A stretch of 64,000 nucleotides of DNA from Curvibacter microcysteis. Lineage in GTDB: Bacteria; Pseudomonadota; Gammaproteobacteria; Burkholderiales; Burkholderiaceae_C. The position numbers and the translations under genes are program-made. The stretch lies in NCBI RefSeq assembly GCF_028649455.1, contig NZ_JAQSIO010000012.1:1-64000 (forward strand), written 5' to 3'. Of the stretch, positions 1 through 10,548 are shown one piece after another; within the stretch, counting starts at the first letter, position 1; every line of letters starts with the position of its first letter. A model generated the notes under the pieces. It saw only the letters and a program-made list of their open reading frames with translations. It was not told where the DNA came from and did no database searches.

Positions 1-61
1 AGCGGTCCCACATCAGCGCCTTTTGGCTGTCGGTGTAGTAGTTTCGTGTCCGATACTTCAT
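1..61 (-). CDS. IS30-family transposase, N-terminal fragment (runs off window)
   Basis: An ATG at 61-59 on the minus strand opens a frame reading MKYRTRNYYTDSQKALMWDR up to the window edge. This N-terminus is typical of IS30-family transposases, in which it leads into a helix-turn-helix and later a DDE catalytic core. Only 20 residues are visible, so intactness cannot be judged. It lies about 270 bases downstream of the glmS stop codon and is transcribed in the same direction as glmS, away from it. The family call rests on the short N-terminus and the terminal repeats. Confidence 0.6.
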   Translation of the reverse strand, partial: MKYRTRNYYTDSQKALMWDR

Positions 62-122
62 TTGCAACACTCCGTCTGCTTACGCAGTTATCAGTGTGTT
101 GCATCGACCGGTTGAATCCGCC
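1..122 (-). mobile_element. End of an IS30-family-like insertion sequence (truncated by window)
   Basis: The first bases on the minus strand hold the start of a transposase, preceded by about 60 bases of terminal sequence. That terminal part contains the inverted arms GCAACAC (64-70) and GTGTTGC (96-102) and the stretch GGATTCAACCGGTCGATGCA read on the minus strand, which resembles ends of IS30-type elements as I remember them. The outer boundary is placed near 122 by resemblance only; no target duplication can be checked because the other end lies outside the window. Confidence 0.6.
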
Positions 123-331
123 GTCGAAAGCAGCCTTCCTATGGGGGAGATGCGACGGGCTGCAGTCAGCCTGAAGCAGCCCACCGCCCCTCCCCTCCAC
201 ATGCATCGATACATGAACCGCCTCAAATGAGGCGGCATTAATTTCTCAATACGGAATTTCCCCGACGGACTTTATTTACGTCCGACGCACTTTATTTGTT
301 GGAGTCACCCCGCAGCGCTGGGCCCCAACCC
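123..331. other. Intergenic region between IS end and glmS
   Basis: No gene is seen here. The region holds a short perfect hairpin, CCGCCTC-AAAT-GAGGCGG at 218-235, about 100 bases past the glmS stop and without a U-run on the glmS strand, so it is at best a weak 3' structure. It also holds a 16-base direct repeat with one mismatch (CCGACGGACTTTATTT at 262-277 and CCGACGCACTTTATTT at 282-297). The role of both is unknown. Confidence 0.5.
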
Positions 332-2233
<1,902 letters not shown>

Positions 2234-2371
2234 GGGGAACTCCTTGTTTGTTCAAACCAAAAATCGATCAATCCAACACGGGGTGGGCGATGGTCTGGCC
2301 TCTTCGGGGCCGGCCGTCGCGCCACGGACTGACTGGGATGTTAGAAAGAACACGCAAAAATAAATGATCTA

Positions 2372-2401
2372 AATTTCATTAAATGTGAAATTAAAATTCA
2401 C
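2372..2401. promoter_or_regulatory. Overlapping inverted repeats in the glmS/Lrp divergent region (candidate operator)
   Basis: Two overlapping dyads lie in a very AT-rich stretch: AATTTCA (2372-2378) with TGAAATT (2386-2392), and GTGAA (2385-2389) with TTCAC (2397-2401). Lrp/AsnC proteins commonly bind AT-rich dyads upstream of their own gene, so an autoregulatory site is a reasonable inference. Binding is not demonstrated. Confidence 0.4.
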
Positions 2402-2443
2402 TCAAATACATTGACGAAATATTAGTTCAACAAATACATTTTT

Positions 2444-2947
2444 ATGGAACAAATCACAATAGACGGCACCGACCTGCAACTGCTGGACCAGTTGCAGCGC
2501 GACGCCAGCCTGAGCAACCAGGACCTGGCTGCGCGCGTCCATGTGTCACCGCCCACCTGTTTGCGCCGGGTCAAGCGCCTGCTCGACGCAGGCTTGATCG
2601 AGCGCCAAGTGGCCTTGCTCAGCCCGGACCGGCTGGCGCCCGTGCTCGGTCACGGCCTGACCGCCCTGGTCGAAATCACCCTGGACCGGCAAGATGCCGA
2701 GCGCCTGAGCGCCTTCGAGCAGCGCGTGGCGGCCGACGACGCGGTGCAGCAGTGCTACCGGGTCTCGCCCGGGCCTGACTTTGTGCTGGTGGTGGGGGCG
2801 CCGGACATGCCTGGCTACCTGGCGCTGGCGCAGCGCCTGTTCACCAGCGATGCCAACGTGCGCAATGTGAAGGCCTTCTTCAGCCTCAAGCGCAGCAAGT
2901 TCGAGCCGCGCCTGCCGCTGCCCCTGACGGCGACGGCCACGCGCTGA
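2444..2947 (+). CDS. Lrp/AsnC family transcriptional regulator
   Basis: A DNA-binding regulator of the feast/famine family. The 167-residue protein has an N-terminal winged helix-turn-helix (about residues 7-60, with the family pattern LDQLQRDAS...VSPPTCLRRVKRL) and a C-terminal ligand-sensing RAM domain (about 70-150, with the typical YRVSPGPDFVLVV strand). Such proteins usually sense an amino acid and form octamers; the ligand here is unknown. The gene is divergent from glmS. The start ATG has no recognisable Shine-Dalgarno sequence, and a TTGACG element at 2411-2416 would place transcription initiation close to the ATG, so a leaderless or very short-leader mRNA is possible. The nearest target candidates are itself and glmS. 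Confidence 0.9.
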   Translation: MEQITIDGTDLQLLDQLQRDASLSNQDLAARVHVSPPTCLRRVKRLLDAGLIERQVALLSPDRLAPVLGHGLTALVEITLDRQDAERLSAFEQRVAADDAVQQCYRVSPGPDFVLVVGAPDMPGYLALAQRLFTSDANVRNVKAFFSLKRSKFEPRLPLPLTATATR

Positions 2948-2969
2948 GCGGCGCCAGCGAGCCCGGCCC

Positions 2970-3791
2970 TCAGGCCTGGGGCAGGCGCAGGGTCACGGTG
3001 CAGCCTTGGTCAGGCTGACCCTGCAACTGGAGGTCGCCCCCCAGCCGGTCCACAATGCGGCGCGCGGCCGCCAGGCCCAAGCCCAGGCCGTCAAAATCAC
3101 GCGTGGAGTGCAGGCGCTGGAACACCCCGAACAGCTGCGCCTGGTGCTCGGGCTTGTAGCCCGCGCCGTTGTCGCGCAAGGTCAGCTCCACCCACGGACC
3201 GTGCTGGGCGGCGGCCAGCTCGATGCGGGCCTCTTCGCGCAAGCGGGTGAACTTGATGGCGTTGTCCAGCAAGTGGTGCAACAGGTCACGCAAAAGGGCC
3301 AGATCGGCGCGCACGGCAGGCAGCGCATTCCAGTCCGGCAGAACCCACTGCACACGGCGTTCGGCACAGGCGGGCTGGGCCCCGCGCCAGGCGTCTTGCA
3401 GCACATCGCCCAAGGGCAAGGCCTGCAGCTGCAGTTCGGCACTGCCAATGCGACCCAAAGCGATCAGGCCGTCGATCATGCGGCCCAGTTGCTGGGCCGA
3501 CTGGGTGATGGTGTCCAGAAACTGCAGCGCAGCCGGGTCGGCATTGCTCTCCTGCACCAGTTCGCGCACCAACTGGCCATACGACACCACATGGCGCACG
3601 GGCGAACGCAGGTCGTGCGAGACCACGCGCAAAAAGGCCTGCTGGTCTTCGCGCCGGGCCTGCAGTTCAGCGCGCAGACGCAAGACCTCCCGGGCCAGGC
3701 TGGCTGGGTCTTGCGCCTGCAGCGCCGCCCAATCGTCCTCGGCACGGTCCGGGGCCGGGCCGCTCAAAGAAGGGGGACGGATCTCGCTCAT
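2970..3791 (-). CDS. Cytoplasmic sensor histidine kinase
   Basis: A 273-residue histidine kinase without membrane segments. A coiled N-terminal stretch leads to a HisKA domain with the phosphoacceptor motif VVSHDLRSPV (His59) and a HATPase_c domain with the N-box (HLLDNAIKFTR), a G1 box (DNGAGY) and a G2 box (GLGLGL). There is no PAS, GAF or receiver domain, so the signal is presumably received through protein contact or through the N-terminal coil. The gene starts 7 bases after the glmU stop on the same strand, so co-transcription with glmU is likely. No response regulator gene is adjacent. The start MSEIRPP was preferred over an upstream in-frame start that would lie inside glmU. The partner is unknown. 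Confidence 0.88.
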   Translation of the reverse strand: MSEIRPPSLSGPAPDRAEDDWAALQAQDPASLAREVLRLRAELQARREDQQAFLRVVSHDLRSPVRHVVSYGQLVRELVQESNADPAALQFLDTITQSAQQLGRMIDGLIALGRIGSAELQLQALPLGDVLQDAWRGAQPACAERRVQWVLPDWNALPAVRADLALLRDLLHHLLDNAIKFTRLREEARIELAAAQHGPWVELTLRDNGAGYKPEHQAQLFGVFQRLHSTRDFDGLGLGLAAARRIVDRLGGDLQLQGQPDQGCTVTLRLPQA

Positions 3792-3798
3792 CGCCGGC

Positions 3799-5211
3799 TC
3801 AGGCCTTGGGGGCTTTGGCTGGCCGCTGCCAGTTGGCAATGCTGACCTGGCGGGCCCGGCTCACGCTCAGGGCGCCGGCCGGCGTGTCCTTGGTGAGGGT
3901 CGAGCCCCCGCCCACCGTGCCCCCAGCGCCCAGGGTGATGGGCGCCACCAGCACGCAGTTGCTGCCCACATGCACGTCAGCCTCGATCACGGTGCGGTGC
4001 TTGTTGGCGCCGTCGTAGTTGGCGGTGATGCTGCCCGCGCCGTAGTTGACGCGTTCGCCCACCGTGGCGTCGCCCAGGTAGGCCAGGTGGTTGGCCTTGG
4101 CGCCTGCGGCCAGCGTGGAGTTCTTGACCTCGACAAAATTGCCGATGTGCACCTCGGCCCCCAGGCGGGCACCGGGGCGCAGGCGGGCAAACGGACCGAT
4201 CAAAGCCCCCTCACCCACCTCCACCCCGGCTTGCTCACCCTCGATGTGGGTGAAGGGGTGGATCACCGCTCCGGCCGCAATGCGGGCATTGGCGATCACG
4301 CAGTGGGCGCCAATGCGCACCCCGTCGCCCAGGCTGACCGAGCCTTCAAACACGCAATTGACGTCGATCTCGACATCGCTGCCGCACACCAGTTGGCCCC
4401 GGATGTCCAGCCGCGCCGGGTCGGCCAGGCGCACGCCGGCGGCCATCAAGGCCTCGGCCTGGCGGGCCTGGCAGGCACGCTCCAGGGCCGCCAGTTGCTG
4501 CGGGCTGTTCACGCCGGCGACCTGGGTTTCATCGGTGGTGGGCACGCCCAGCACGCCCACCCCGTCGGCCACGGCCATGGCGACGATGTCGGTCAGGTAG
4601 TACTCCTGCTGGCTGTTGTGGTTGTTCAGGCGCGCCAGCCAGGGTTTGAGCAGACGCGCCGGCACGGCCATGATGCCGGTGTAGGTCTCCAGGATGGCGC
4701 GCTGCTCGGGCGTGGCGTCCTTGTGCTCGACAATGCCGCGCACCGACGCGCCCTCGCGCAGGATGCGGCCATAGCCGGTCGGGTCGTCCAGCGACACCGT
4801 GAGCAGCGCCAGCTGCTGCCCACCGCTGGCCTGGACCAGGGCTTGCACGGTGGCGGCCTCGATCAGGGGCACATCGCCGTTGAGGATCAGCACCACGCCA
4901 TCATCGGGCAGCAGGGGCACGGCTTGCTGCACCGCGTGCCCGGTGCCCAACTGGGGCATTTGGCGCGCATACTGCAAGACGCCGGCCGCGCTCAGAGAAT
5001 GGTGGGACAAGTGGGCCTCCACCGCCTCCGCGCCGTGGCCCGTGATCAAAACCACGCGACGGGGTTGCAGGCCCTCGACAGTGTCCAGCACATGGCGCAC
5101 CATGGATCGGCCAGCCACTTTGTGCAGCACCTTGGGCAGGCTGCTTTTCATCCGCGTGCCCTTGCCTGCGGCCATCACCACGACATCCAGAACTGGTACA
5201 AATCCCGACAT
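3799..5211 (-). CDS. glmU: Bifunctional UDP-N-acetylglucosamine pyrophosphorylase / glucosamine-1-phosphate N-acetyltransferase
   Basis: GlmU acetylates glucosamine-1-phosphate and then joins it to UTP, giving UDP-GlcNAc for peptidoglycan and LPS. The 470-residue protein has the nucleotidyltransferase signature MAAGKGTRMKS near residue 13, conserved motifs GTGHAVQQ and NGDVPL in the Rossmann-like domain (1 to about 235), a linker helix, and a left-handed beta-helix of hexapeptide repeats (about 260-455) with the active-site region HIGNFVEVKN and the NYDGANKH loop. The length is near the family norm. The start MSGFVPVLDVV at 5211 fits the family; a longer in-frame extension reads back through the divergent neighbour and is rejected. 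The start codon overlaps head-to-head with the possible start of the DUF6279 gene. A kinase gene follows in the same operon. Confidence 0.97.
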   Translation of the reverse strand: MSGFVPVLDVVVMAAGKGTRMKSSLPKVLHKVAGRSMVRHVLDTVEGLQPRRVVLITGHGAEAVEAHLSHHSLSAAGVLQYARQMPQLGTGHAVQQAVPLLPDDGVVLILNGDVPLIEAATVQALVQASGGQQLALLTVSLDDPTGYGRILREGASVRGIVEHKDATPEQRAILETYTGIMAVPARLLKPWLARLNNHNSQQEYYLTDIVAMAVADGVGVLGVPTTDETQVAGVNSPQQLAALERACQARQAEALMAAGVRLADPARLDIRGQLVCGSDVEIDVNCVFEGSVSLGDGVRIGAHCVIANARIAAGAVIHPFTHIEGEQAGVEVGEGALIGPFARLRPGARLGAEVHIGNFVEVKNSTLAAGAKANHLAYLGDATVGERVNYGAGSITANYDGANKHRTVIEADVHVGSNCVLVAPITLGAGGTVGGGSTLTKDTPAGALSVSRARQVSIANWQRPAKAPKA

Positions 5212-6130
5212 GAAACGTCCTTTTGCTTGTTGCTTACCCTCGGTCGCCGGGGAAGCCCTGGCGCCGTTGCGACGGATTATCACGCTGGCCGGGCTGCTCA
5301 TTTCGCTGACGCTGCTGTCGGCCTGCAGCACCGTCAAGCTGGGCTACAACGCCTTGCCTGATTTTGGCTACTGGTGGGCCGACGCGTACGTGGACTTTGA
5401 CAGCGACCAATCGCTGCGCCTCAAGCAAGACCTGAAAGATTTGCAAGCCTGGCACCGCCAGCAAGAGCTGCCGCGTTACCGCGAGCTGCTGCAAACCTTG
5501 GAGCGCCGCGTCGCAGGCGAGGTCACGGCCGAACAACTGTGCGAGCTGGTGCCGCCAGGCCGCGAGCGGGTGCAGGCCCTGGTCGAGCAAAGCGCCCCCC
5601 TGGTGGCGCGCCTGGCGCTGAGCCTGAGCCCGCCGCAGATCGCCCAGCTGGCCAAAAAATACAGCCGCAACGAAGACGACTACCGCAGCGACTGGGTGGA
5701 CCTGAGCCGCGAGGCCTATGTGCGCAAACGCCTGGACGAGCAGGTGGAACGCGCCGAGCGCCTGTACGGCAAATTGAACGCTGCGCAAAAGCAGATGCTC
5801 AGCGAATCGGTTCAAAACGCCAGCTACAGCCCGCGCCTGGCCCTGGCAGAGCGCCAGCGCAAGCACCAGGACGTCTTGGCCACGCTGCGCCGCCTGATTG
5901 AAAACCAGGCCAGCCCCGCTCAGGCCGAGCAAGCCTGGCGCGATTACATCGAACGCGCCATGCGCCCACCCGTGCCCGCCCACCGCGAGCAGCTGGAGCG
6001 CTCCATTGACAACACCTGCGCCACCTTCGCGCGCCTGCAGCAGTTGGCCACGGCAGAGCAGCGCGAACGCGCCATGCGCCAGTTGCGCGGCTGGCAAAAA
6101 GACCTGCAGGACTTGGCCGCTGCCAAGTAA
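5210..6130 (+). CDS. DUF6279 family lipoprotein
   Basis: A predicted lipoprotein of the DUF6279 family, common in Betaproteobacteria and of unknown function. A hydrophobic segment ends in the lipobox LLSAC, then follows a helix-rich, charged body that looks coiled. From the ATG at 5210 the protein has 306 residues and an unusually long 38-residue signal, and its start would overlap the glmU start in the four bases CATG. A TTG at 5267, preceded by GGAAG at about 12 bases, gives a 287-residue protein with a more normal 20-residue signal peptide (MRRIITLAGLLISL...). I consider the TTG start at least as likely. The gene is divergent from glmU and convergent with the DUF2917 gene. Confidence 0.85.
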   Translation: MKRPFACCLPSVAGEALAPLRRIITLAGLLISLTLLSACSTVKLGYNALPDFGYWWADAYVDFDSDQSLRLKQDLKDLQAWHRQQELPRYRELLQTLERRVAGEVTAEQLCELVPPGRERVQALVEQSAPLVARLALSLSPPQIAQLAKKYSRNEDDYRSDWVDLSREAYVRKRLDEQVERAERLYGKLNAAQKQMLSESVQNASYSPRLALAERQRKHQDVLATLRRLIENQASPAQAEQAWRDYIERAMRPPVPAHREQLERSIDNTCATFARLQQLATAEQRERAMRQLRGWQKDLQDLAAAK

Positions 6131-6164
6131 AAAGCCCCGGCGCGCGCGATGTGCGGCCAGGGCT
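6129..6164 (-). terminator. Intrinsic terminator downstream of the DUF2917 gene
   Basis: On the minus strand a 9-base-pair GC-rich stem (arms 6156-6164 and 6133-6141, one G-U pair) is followed by five U residues. It overlaps the stop codon of the convergent DUF6279 gene. It ends minus-strand transcription and, as a hairpin, may also slow the opposing transcript. Confidence 0.65.
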
Positions 6165-6232
6165 TGGCAGGGAAGGCCCAGTCCATGGGCAGGCTGCGGT
6201 AGCCGCTGAGCTTGGGCCTTTGGCCGAGCCCC

Positions 6233-6775
6233 TCAGGCCAGACGGCTCGGTCGGCCACCCGTGGCGGCCCAGAACGCCAACCGAGCCACGCCAGCCACCA
6301 AGCGCCCCATGGCCTGCGAGCCCGCCAGACCAGCCTGCCAGCCCAAGCCCAGCGCGCGGCCCAGGTCAACCAGGGGTTGACGCACATCGCGCTGCCACGG
6401 CGTAGCGGCGACCTCAGGCTCGGCAAAGGGTCGCTGGGGCATCACCTCGCTGACCACCACGTGGGGCAGAGCCCAATCCCGACGGAAGGTCACGTCCTCC
6501 CGGGAGAACGCCTCCATCACCACGGTCTGGCCAGCCTCGACCAGCAGCCAGTCACCAGCGCACAGGAAGCGGTCGCCCGACTCATTGCCATGCCCGGTGT
6601 GCGGCCCGGTGAAGGTGAGCCAAATTCGACCCTGGTTCACCTCCATCACGCTGCGCTCGCGCGGGCGAAAGGTCACCGCCCGGTTGGCGACCAGTTTCCA
6701 GCCACCAGGGAACGCGCGGCCAGCCGGGACGACGGCAGCGGATTGTTGCGATTCCAGAACGGGGCGGGACAGCAT
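6233..6775 (-). CDS. DUF2917 domain-containing protein
   Basis: A 180-residue protein with the DUF2917 pattern in its first half: a small beta-sandwich-like segment containing NQGRIWLTFTG and an acidic GDRFLCAGDWLLVEAGQ stretch reminiscent of cupin folds. The C-terminal third is a mildly hydrophobic helix region (about 140-170). No catalytic residues are recognisable and the molecular role is unknown. It is divergent from a LysR regulator gene starting at 6916; that pairing suggests the LysR protein regulates this gene. Upstream AAGGAGTT is a good ribosome site for the chosen ATG. Confidence 0.8.
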   Translation of the reverse strand: MLSRPVLESQQSAAVVPAGRAFPGGWKLVANRAVTFRPRERSVMEVNQGRIWLTFTGPHTGHGNESGDRFLCAGDWLLVEAGQTVVMEAFSREDVTFRRDWALPHVVVSEVMPQRPFAEPEVAATPWQRDVRQPLVDLGRALGLGWQAGLAGSQAMGRLVAGVARLAFWAATGGRPSRLA

Positions 6776-6915
6776 GATGAACTCCTTGGTGCTTGAAAAG
6801 TCGTTGAAGAGCCTTCATGATCGGCGTCGATCCGTTTTGGGTCCAATGAATTAGCACCTCGCCATTGATTCGCAAAGCGCATGAGTCCACGCCATCGTCA
6901 ACCGCCCTTCCTGTC

Positions 6916-7911
6916 ATGAGCAAAAGCAGCCCTGCCGTCACCCATTTGCGCAGCCGCCCCGTCGCGGTGGGCCACCTGCGCGCCTTCGAGGCCGTGGCCC
7001 GCCACCTCAACTTCCGCATCGCCTCGGAAGAGCTGGCCCTGACCCAGTCCGCCGTCAGCCGACAGATTCAGTCGCTGGAAGACGAGGTGGGCGTGCCCTT
7101 GTTCCTGCGCCACACCCGGGCGGTCGAACTGACCAGTGCCGGCGCCCAGTTGCTGCGCACCCTGCTGCCCGCGCTGGAACGCATCGACGGCACGGTGCGG
7201 CAGATCCGCCAAAGTGCAGGTCGGCAGAGTGTGGCCATCACCACCTGGGCCTCGTTCGCCTCGATGTGGCTGATTCCGCGCCTGGAGGCCTTCCAGCAAA
7301 CCCACCCCGGCATCGACATCCGCATCGACGCCACTGACGTGGCCGTCGACCTGGAAACCGCCGACGTGGACCTGGCCTTGCGCTACAGCCTGCCTGGCGG
7401 CCCGTTGCGCGGCGCTCAACGCTTGTTTGGCGAGCAACTGGCCCTGGTGGCCAGCCCCTGGCTGCTCAAAAGCGGACAGGCCATCCGCCAGCCCGCCGAT
7501 GTGGCCCACTTCACCTTGATCGAGGCTGGCGACGCCCACCGCACCCAGCACATGGAGTGGCTGACCTGGCGGCGCTGGTTCCAGACCCAGGGCCTGCAAA
7601 ACATGGAGCCCAAGCGCTGGCTCTACTTCAACTACGCGCACCAGATCGTGCAAGCCGCCCTCACCGGCCAGGGCGTGGCCCTGGCCCGCATGCCCTTGAT
7701 CGCCGACAGCCTGGCCTCGGGCGACCTGGTCGAGGTGCTGCCCGGCCACCGGCTCGATTCCCCCCTGGCCTACTGGATGCTGGTGGGCCCCCGCAGTGCC
7801 CAACGCCCCGAGGTGAAGGCGTTTTCAGACTGGTTGATCGCCGAAGCCGAGCGCACCCGACTCACCGTCGGCGAAGTGCCCGACACCGACCTCTGCGATG
7901 ACCTGGGCTGA
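6916..7911 (+). CDS. LysR family transcriptional regulator (GcvA-like)
   Basis: A LysR-type regulator of 331 residues from the ATG at 6916 (an in-frame upstream ATG at 6865 would add 17 residues and extend into the divergent promoter region). The N-terminal winged helix-turn-helix is clear (HLRAFEAVARHLNF, then ALTQSAVSRQIQSLEDEVG), followed by a periplasmic-binding-protein-like effector domain (about residues 110-310) with the WASFASMWLIPRL pattern common in GcvA-type members. The effector is unknown. The divergent DUF2917 gene is the natural first target. A diguanylate cyclase gene follows 84 bases downstream on the same strand. Confidence 0.9.
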   Translation: MSKSSPAVTHLRSRPVAVGHLRAFEAVARHLNFRIASEELALTQSAVSRQIQSLEDEVGVPLFLRHTRAVELTSAGAQLLRTLLPALERIDGTVRQIRQSAGRQSVAITTWASFASMWLIPRLEAFQQTHPGIDIRIDATDVAVDLETADVDLALRYSLPGGPLRGAQRLFGEQLALVASPWLLKSGQAIRQPADVAHFTLIEAGDAHRTQHMEWLTWRRWFQTQGLQNMEPKRWLYFNYAHQIVQAALTGQGVALARMPLIADSLASGDLVEVLPGHRLDSPLAYWMLVGPRSAQRPEVKAFSDWLIAEAERTRLTVGEVPDTDLCDDLG

Positions 7912-7995
7912 CCCTCTGTTGCCACCCAGCACCGCTGGTGATAATGACCCCACACTTCAGGTGACGGCCCCGCGCCGCGCCCGCCAAGCCGCCCC

Positions 7996-9144
7996 ATGAA
8001 ACCAAGCCTTCCCGCCACCGAATTCCTGCACCGCATGCAGGCGCGCAACAACTACCGCGCGCTGATCCGCCAGGCGGCGGTGCTGGGCATGGTCATGCAC
8101 TTGGTGTTCATTGGCCTGTTTGCCTACGCAGGGGTGCCCGAGCTGGCCCTGTTCAACGTGCTCAGCGTGGCCTTGTTCGCCTGGGCCCGCTGGGAAGCAC
8201 GGCCGCGCGGCCGCTTGGTCGTGGCGGCCCTGCTGCCTTGCACCGAGGTGCTGCTGCACGCGGCACTGGCCTGCGTGGTGATTGGCTGGGACAGCGGCTT
8301 TCACTACCTGATGCTGCCCGTGCTGCCGCTGGTGATGCTGGCGTCCAGCACCCCTCAGCGCCTGAAGGTCTTGCTCGCCACCCTGATCGCGGTGTTCTAC
8401 ATGGCGCTCAACGTCTGGACCACCCACCAGGCGCCTTGGTACACGCTGGACTCGACGCTCGAAACAGGCCTGCGCTACGCCAACATCCTCAGCCTGTTTG
8501 CCGTGCTCGGTGTGCTGTCACGCTGCTACCTCGGGGTGGTGTCGCGCGCTCAACAGGCCTTGATCACCCTGGCCTCGACCGACCCGCTGACGGGCGCGCT
8601 GAACCGGCGCCGCGTGCTGGAGATGGCCCAGCTGGCGACCGCCCGCGGCAAACGCAACAACACGGCCGTGTCGGTGCTGCTGTGCGACATCGACCACTTC
8701 AAAGCGGTCAATGACCGGCACGGCCACGACGCCGGGGACAAGGTGTTGAAAGCGTTTTTTGACTGCCTGCAAAAGCAGGCCCGCGAGGTGGACAGCGTGG
8801 CGCGCTGGGGTGGCGAAGAGTTTTTGGTGCTCTTGCCCGACACGGAACTGGCCGGCGCCCTGACCCTGGCCGAGCGCCTGCGCCTGCTGGTGGCCGACCA
8901 GACCGTCAGCCTGGACTCCGGCTTGCAGGTGCGCTTCACGGTGACCATCGGCGTGGCCCAGATGCGCCCCGCCGAGCCCTTCACCCAGGTGGTGTCGCGC
9001 GCCGACGGCGCGCTCTACACCGGCAAACAAGGTGGGCGCAACCGGGTGTTGGCAGCCGGCGGGCCCGTCAAGGCCGCCGGTGCCGGCCCCGCCGGCAGCG
9101 AGGCTGGCACGCCCAAGCCCAGCGCCCGCGTTACGCCAGCGTGA
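7996..9144 (+). CDS. Membrane diguanylate cyclase (GGDEF domain)
   Basis: This 382-residue protein has about five to six hydrophobic segments in its first 180 residues and a GGDEF domain from about 190 to 350. The active-site loop is GGEEF (272-276), the form found in active cyclases, so it should make cyclic-di-GMP from two GTP. An inhibitory I-site RxxD (REVD, 263-266) lies exactly five residues before GGEEF, so product feedback inhibition is expected. No separate sensory domain is recognisable apart from the membrane region. The C-terminal tail is Ala/Pro/Gly-rich. The last 14 bases overlap the 3' end of tyrS on the other strand. The target process (motility or biofilm) is not evident from its neighbours. 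Confidence 0.92.
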   Translation: MKPSLPATEFLHRMQARNNYRALIRQAAVLGMVMHLVFIGLFAYAGVPELALFNVLSVALFAWARWEARPRGRLVVAALLPCTEVLLHAALACVVIGWDSGFHYLMLPVLPLVMLASSTPQRLKVLLATLIAVFYMALNVWTTHQAPWYTLDSTLETGLRYANILSLFAVLGVLSRCYLGVVSRAQQALITLASTDPLTGALNRRRVLEMAQLATARGKRNNTAVSVLLCDIDHFKAVNDRHGHDAGDKVLKAFFDCLQKQAREVDSVARWGGEEFLVLLPDTELAGALTLAERLRLLVADQTVSLDSGLQVRFTVTIGVAQMRPAEPFTQVVSRADGALYTGKQGGRNRVLAAGGPVKAAGAGPAGSEAGTPKPSARVTPA

Positions 9145-10366
9145 CGCGGGCAAACTTGCGCTTGCCCACCTGCACCACGTAGGTGCCAGCCCCCAGCTTG
9201 AGGGCCTTGTCGCTGACCACGGCGGAATCCACCCGCACGCCACCGCCCTCGATCAGGCGGCTGGCTTCGCTGGTGGAGGGCGCCAATCCGGCGGCCTTGA
9301 GCAGGGCGCCGATGCCCAAGGGGGCGCCCGACAGGCTCACCTCGGGAATTTCATCGGGCACGCCACCCTTGCTGCGGTTGTTGAAGTCCTGCTCGGCCGC
9401 ATCGGCCGCGGCCGCGCTGTGGAAGCGGGCCGTGATTTCCTTGGCCAGGGCGACCTTGGCGTCCTTGGGGTTGCGCCCGCCATCGACCTCGGCCTTGAGC
9501 GCGGCAATCTCGGCCTCGCTCTTGAAGGACAGCAGGGTGTACCAGCGCCACATCAGCGTGTCCGAGATCGACAACACCTTGGCAAACATGGTGTTGGGGG
9601 CTTCGCTGATGCCGATGTAGTTGTTCTTGCTCTTGGACATCTTGTCCACGCCGTCCAGGCCTTCGAGCAGGGGCATGGTCAAAATGCACTGAGGCTCCTG
9701 GCCGTACTCCTGCTGCAGGTGGCGGCCCATCAGCAAGTTGAACTTCTGGTCGGTGCCACCCAGTTCCAGGTCGCTCTTGAGCGCCACCGAGTCGTAACCC
9801 TGCATCAGCGGGTACAAGAACTCATGCACGCTGATCGATTGGCCGGTGGTAAAGCGCTTGTGGAAGTCGTCGCGCTCCATCATGCGCGCCACCGTGTACT
9901 TGGCGGCCAGCTGAATCATGCCGCGCGCACCCAGCGGATCGCTCCATTCGCTGTTGTAGCGGATCTCGGTCTTGCTCGGGTCCAGCACCAGGCTGGCCTG
10001 GCGGTAGTAGGTCTCGGCATTGGCCTTGATCTGCTCGGCCGTCAGCGGCGGGCGGGTGCTGTTGCGACCCGAGGGGTCGCCAATCATGCTGGTGAAATCG
10101 CCAATCAGGAAAATGACCGTGTGGCCCAGGTCCTGCAGCTGGCGCATCTTGTTGAGCACCACGGTGTGGCCGATGTGGATGTCCGGCGCCGTCGGGTCCA
10201 GCCCCAACTTGATGCGCAGCGGCACGCCAGTGGCCTCGGAACGGGCGAGTTTCTGCACCCAGGCGTCTTGCGGGATCAGCTCCTCGCAGCCCCGAAGGGT
10301 GACGGCCAGCGCCTCGCGGACACGGTCGGTCACGGGGTAGTTTGTAACAGCAGCAGCTTGATTCAT
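9131..10366 (-). CDS. tyrS: Tyrosine-tRNA ligase
   Basis: TyrS charges tRNA-Tyr with tyrosine. The 411-residue protein has the class I signatures HIGH (within [14 protein letters not shown]) and KMSKS (within [14 protein letters not shown]) and a C-terminal S4 RNA-binding domain (about residues 340-405). Both class I motifs are intact and the length is normal for the TyrZ-like subgroup with HIGH rather than HxGH variants. The start [11 protein letters not shown] at 10366 is chosen; an in-frame extension to 10522 would run through the divergent promoter region. It is divergent from the M23 peptidase gene, the usual arrangement in this bacterial family, and converges with the cyclase gene with a 14-base overlap. 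Confidence 0.96.
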   Translation of the reverse strand: MNQAAAVTNYPVTDRVREALAVTLRGCEELIPQDAWVQKLARSEATGVPLRIKLGLDPTAPDIHIGHTVVLNKMRQLQDLGHTVIFLIGDFTSMIGDPSGRNSTRPPLTAEQIKANAETYYRQASLVLDPSKTEIRYNSEWSDPLGARGMIQLAAKYTVARMMERDDFHKRFTTGQSISVHEFLYPLMQGYDSVALKSDLELGGTDQKFNLLMGRHLQQEYGQEPQCILTMPLLEGLDGVDKMSKSKNNYIGISEAPNTMFAKVLSISDTLMWRWYTLLSFKSEAEIAALKAEVDGGRNPKDAKVALAKEITARFHSAAAADAAEQDFNNRSKGGVPDEIPEVSLSGAPLGIGALLKAAGLAPSTSEASRLIEGGGVRVDSAVVSDKALKLGAGTYVVQVGKRKFARVTLA

Positions 10367-10548
10367 AAGGGTTTTTTCAGATGTCGGGGCCGCCGGCCCA
10401 GATATACTCGTTTGGCTCACAAAAGCGGATTTTAATTGGCCCGCTTTTTGCGATCGGTTCAGCCACTGGCCGAACACCTGCAACCGTCGGGATCCATGCC
10501 CCGACATGCTGCCTTTTTTCAAGGCAGAACGATCCTGGGGACTGATTC

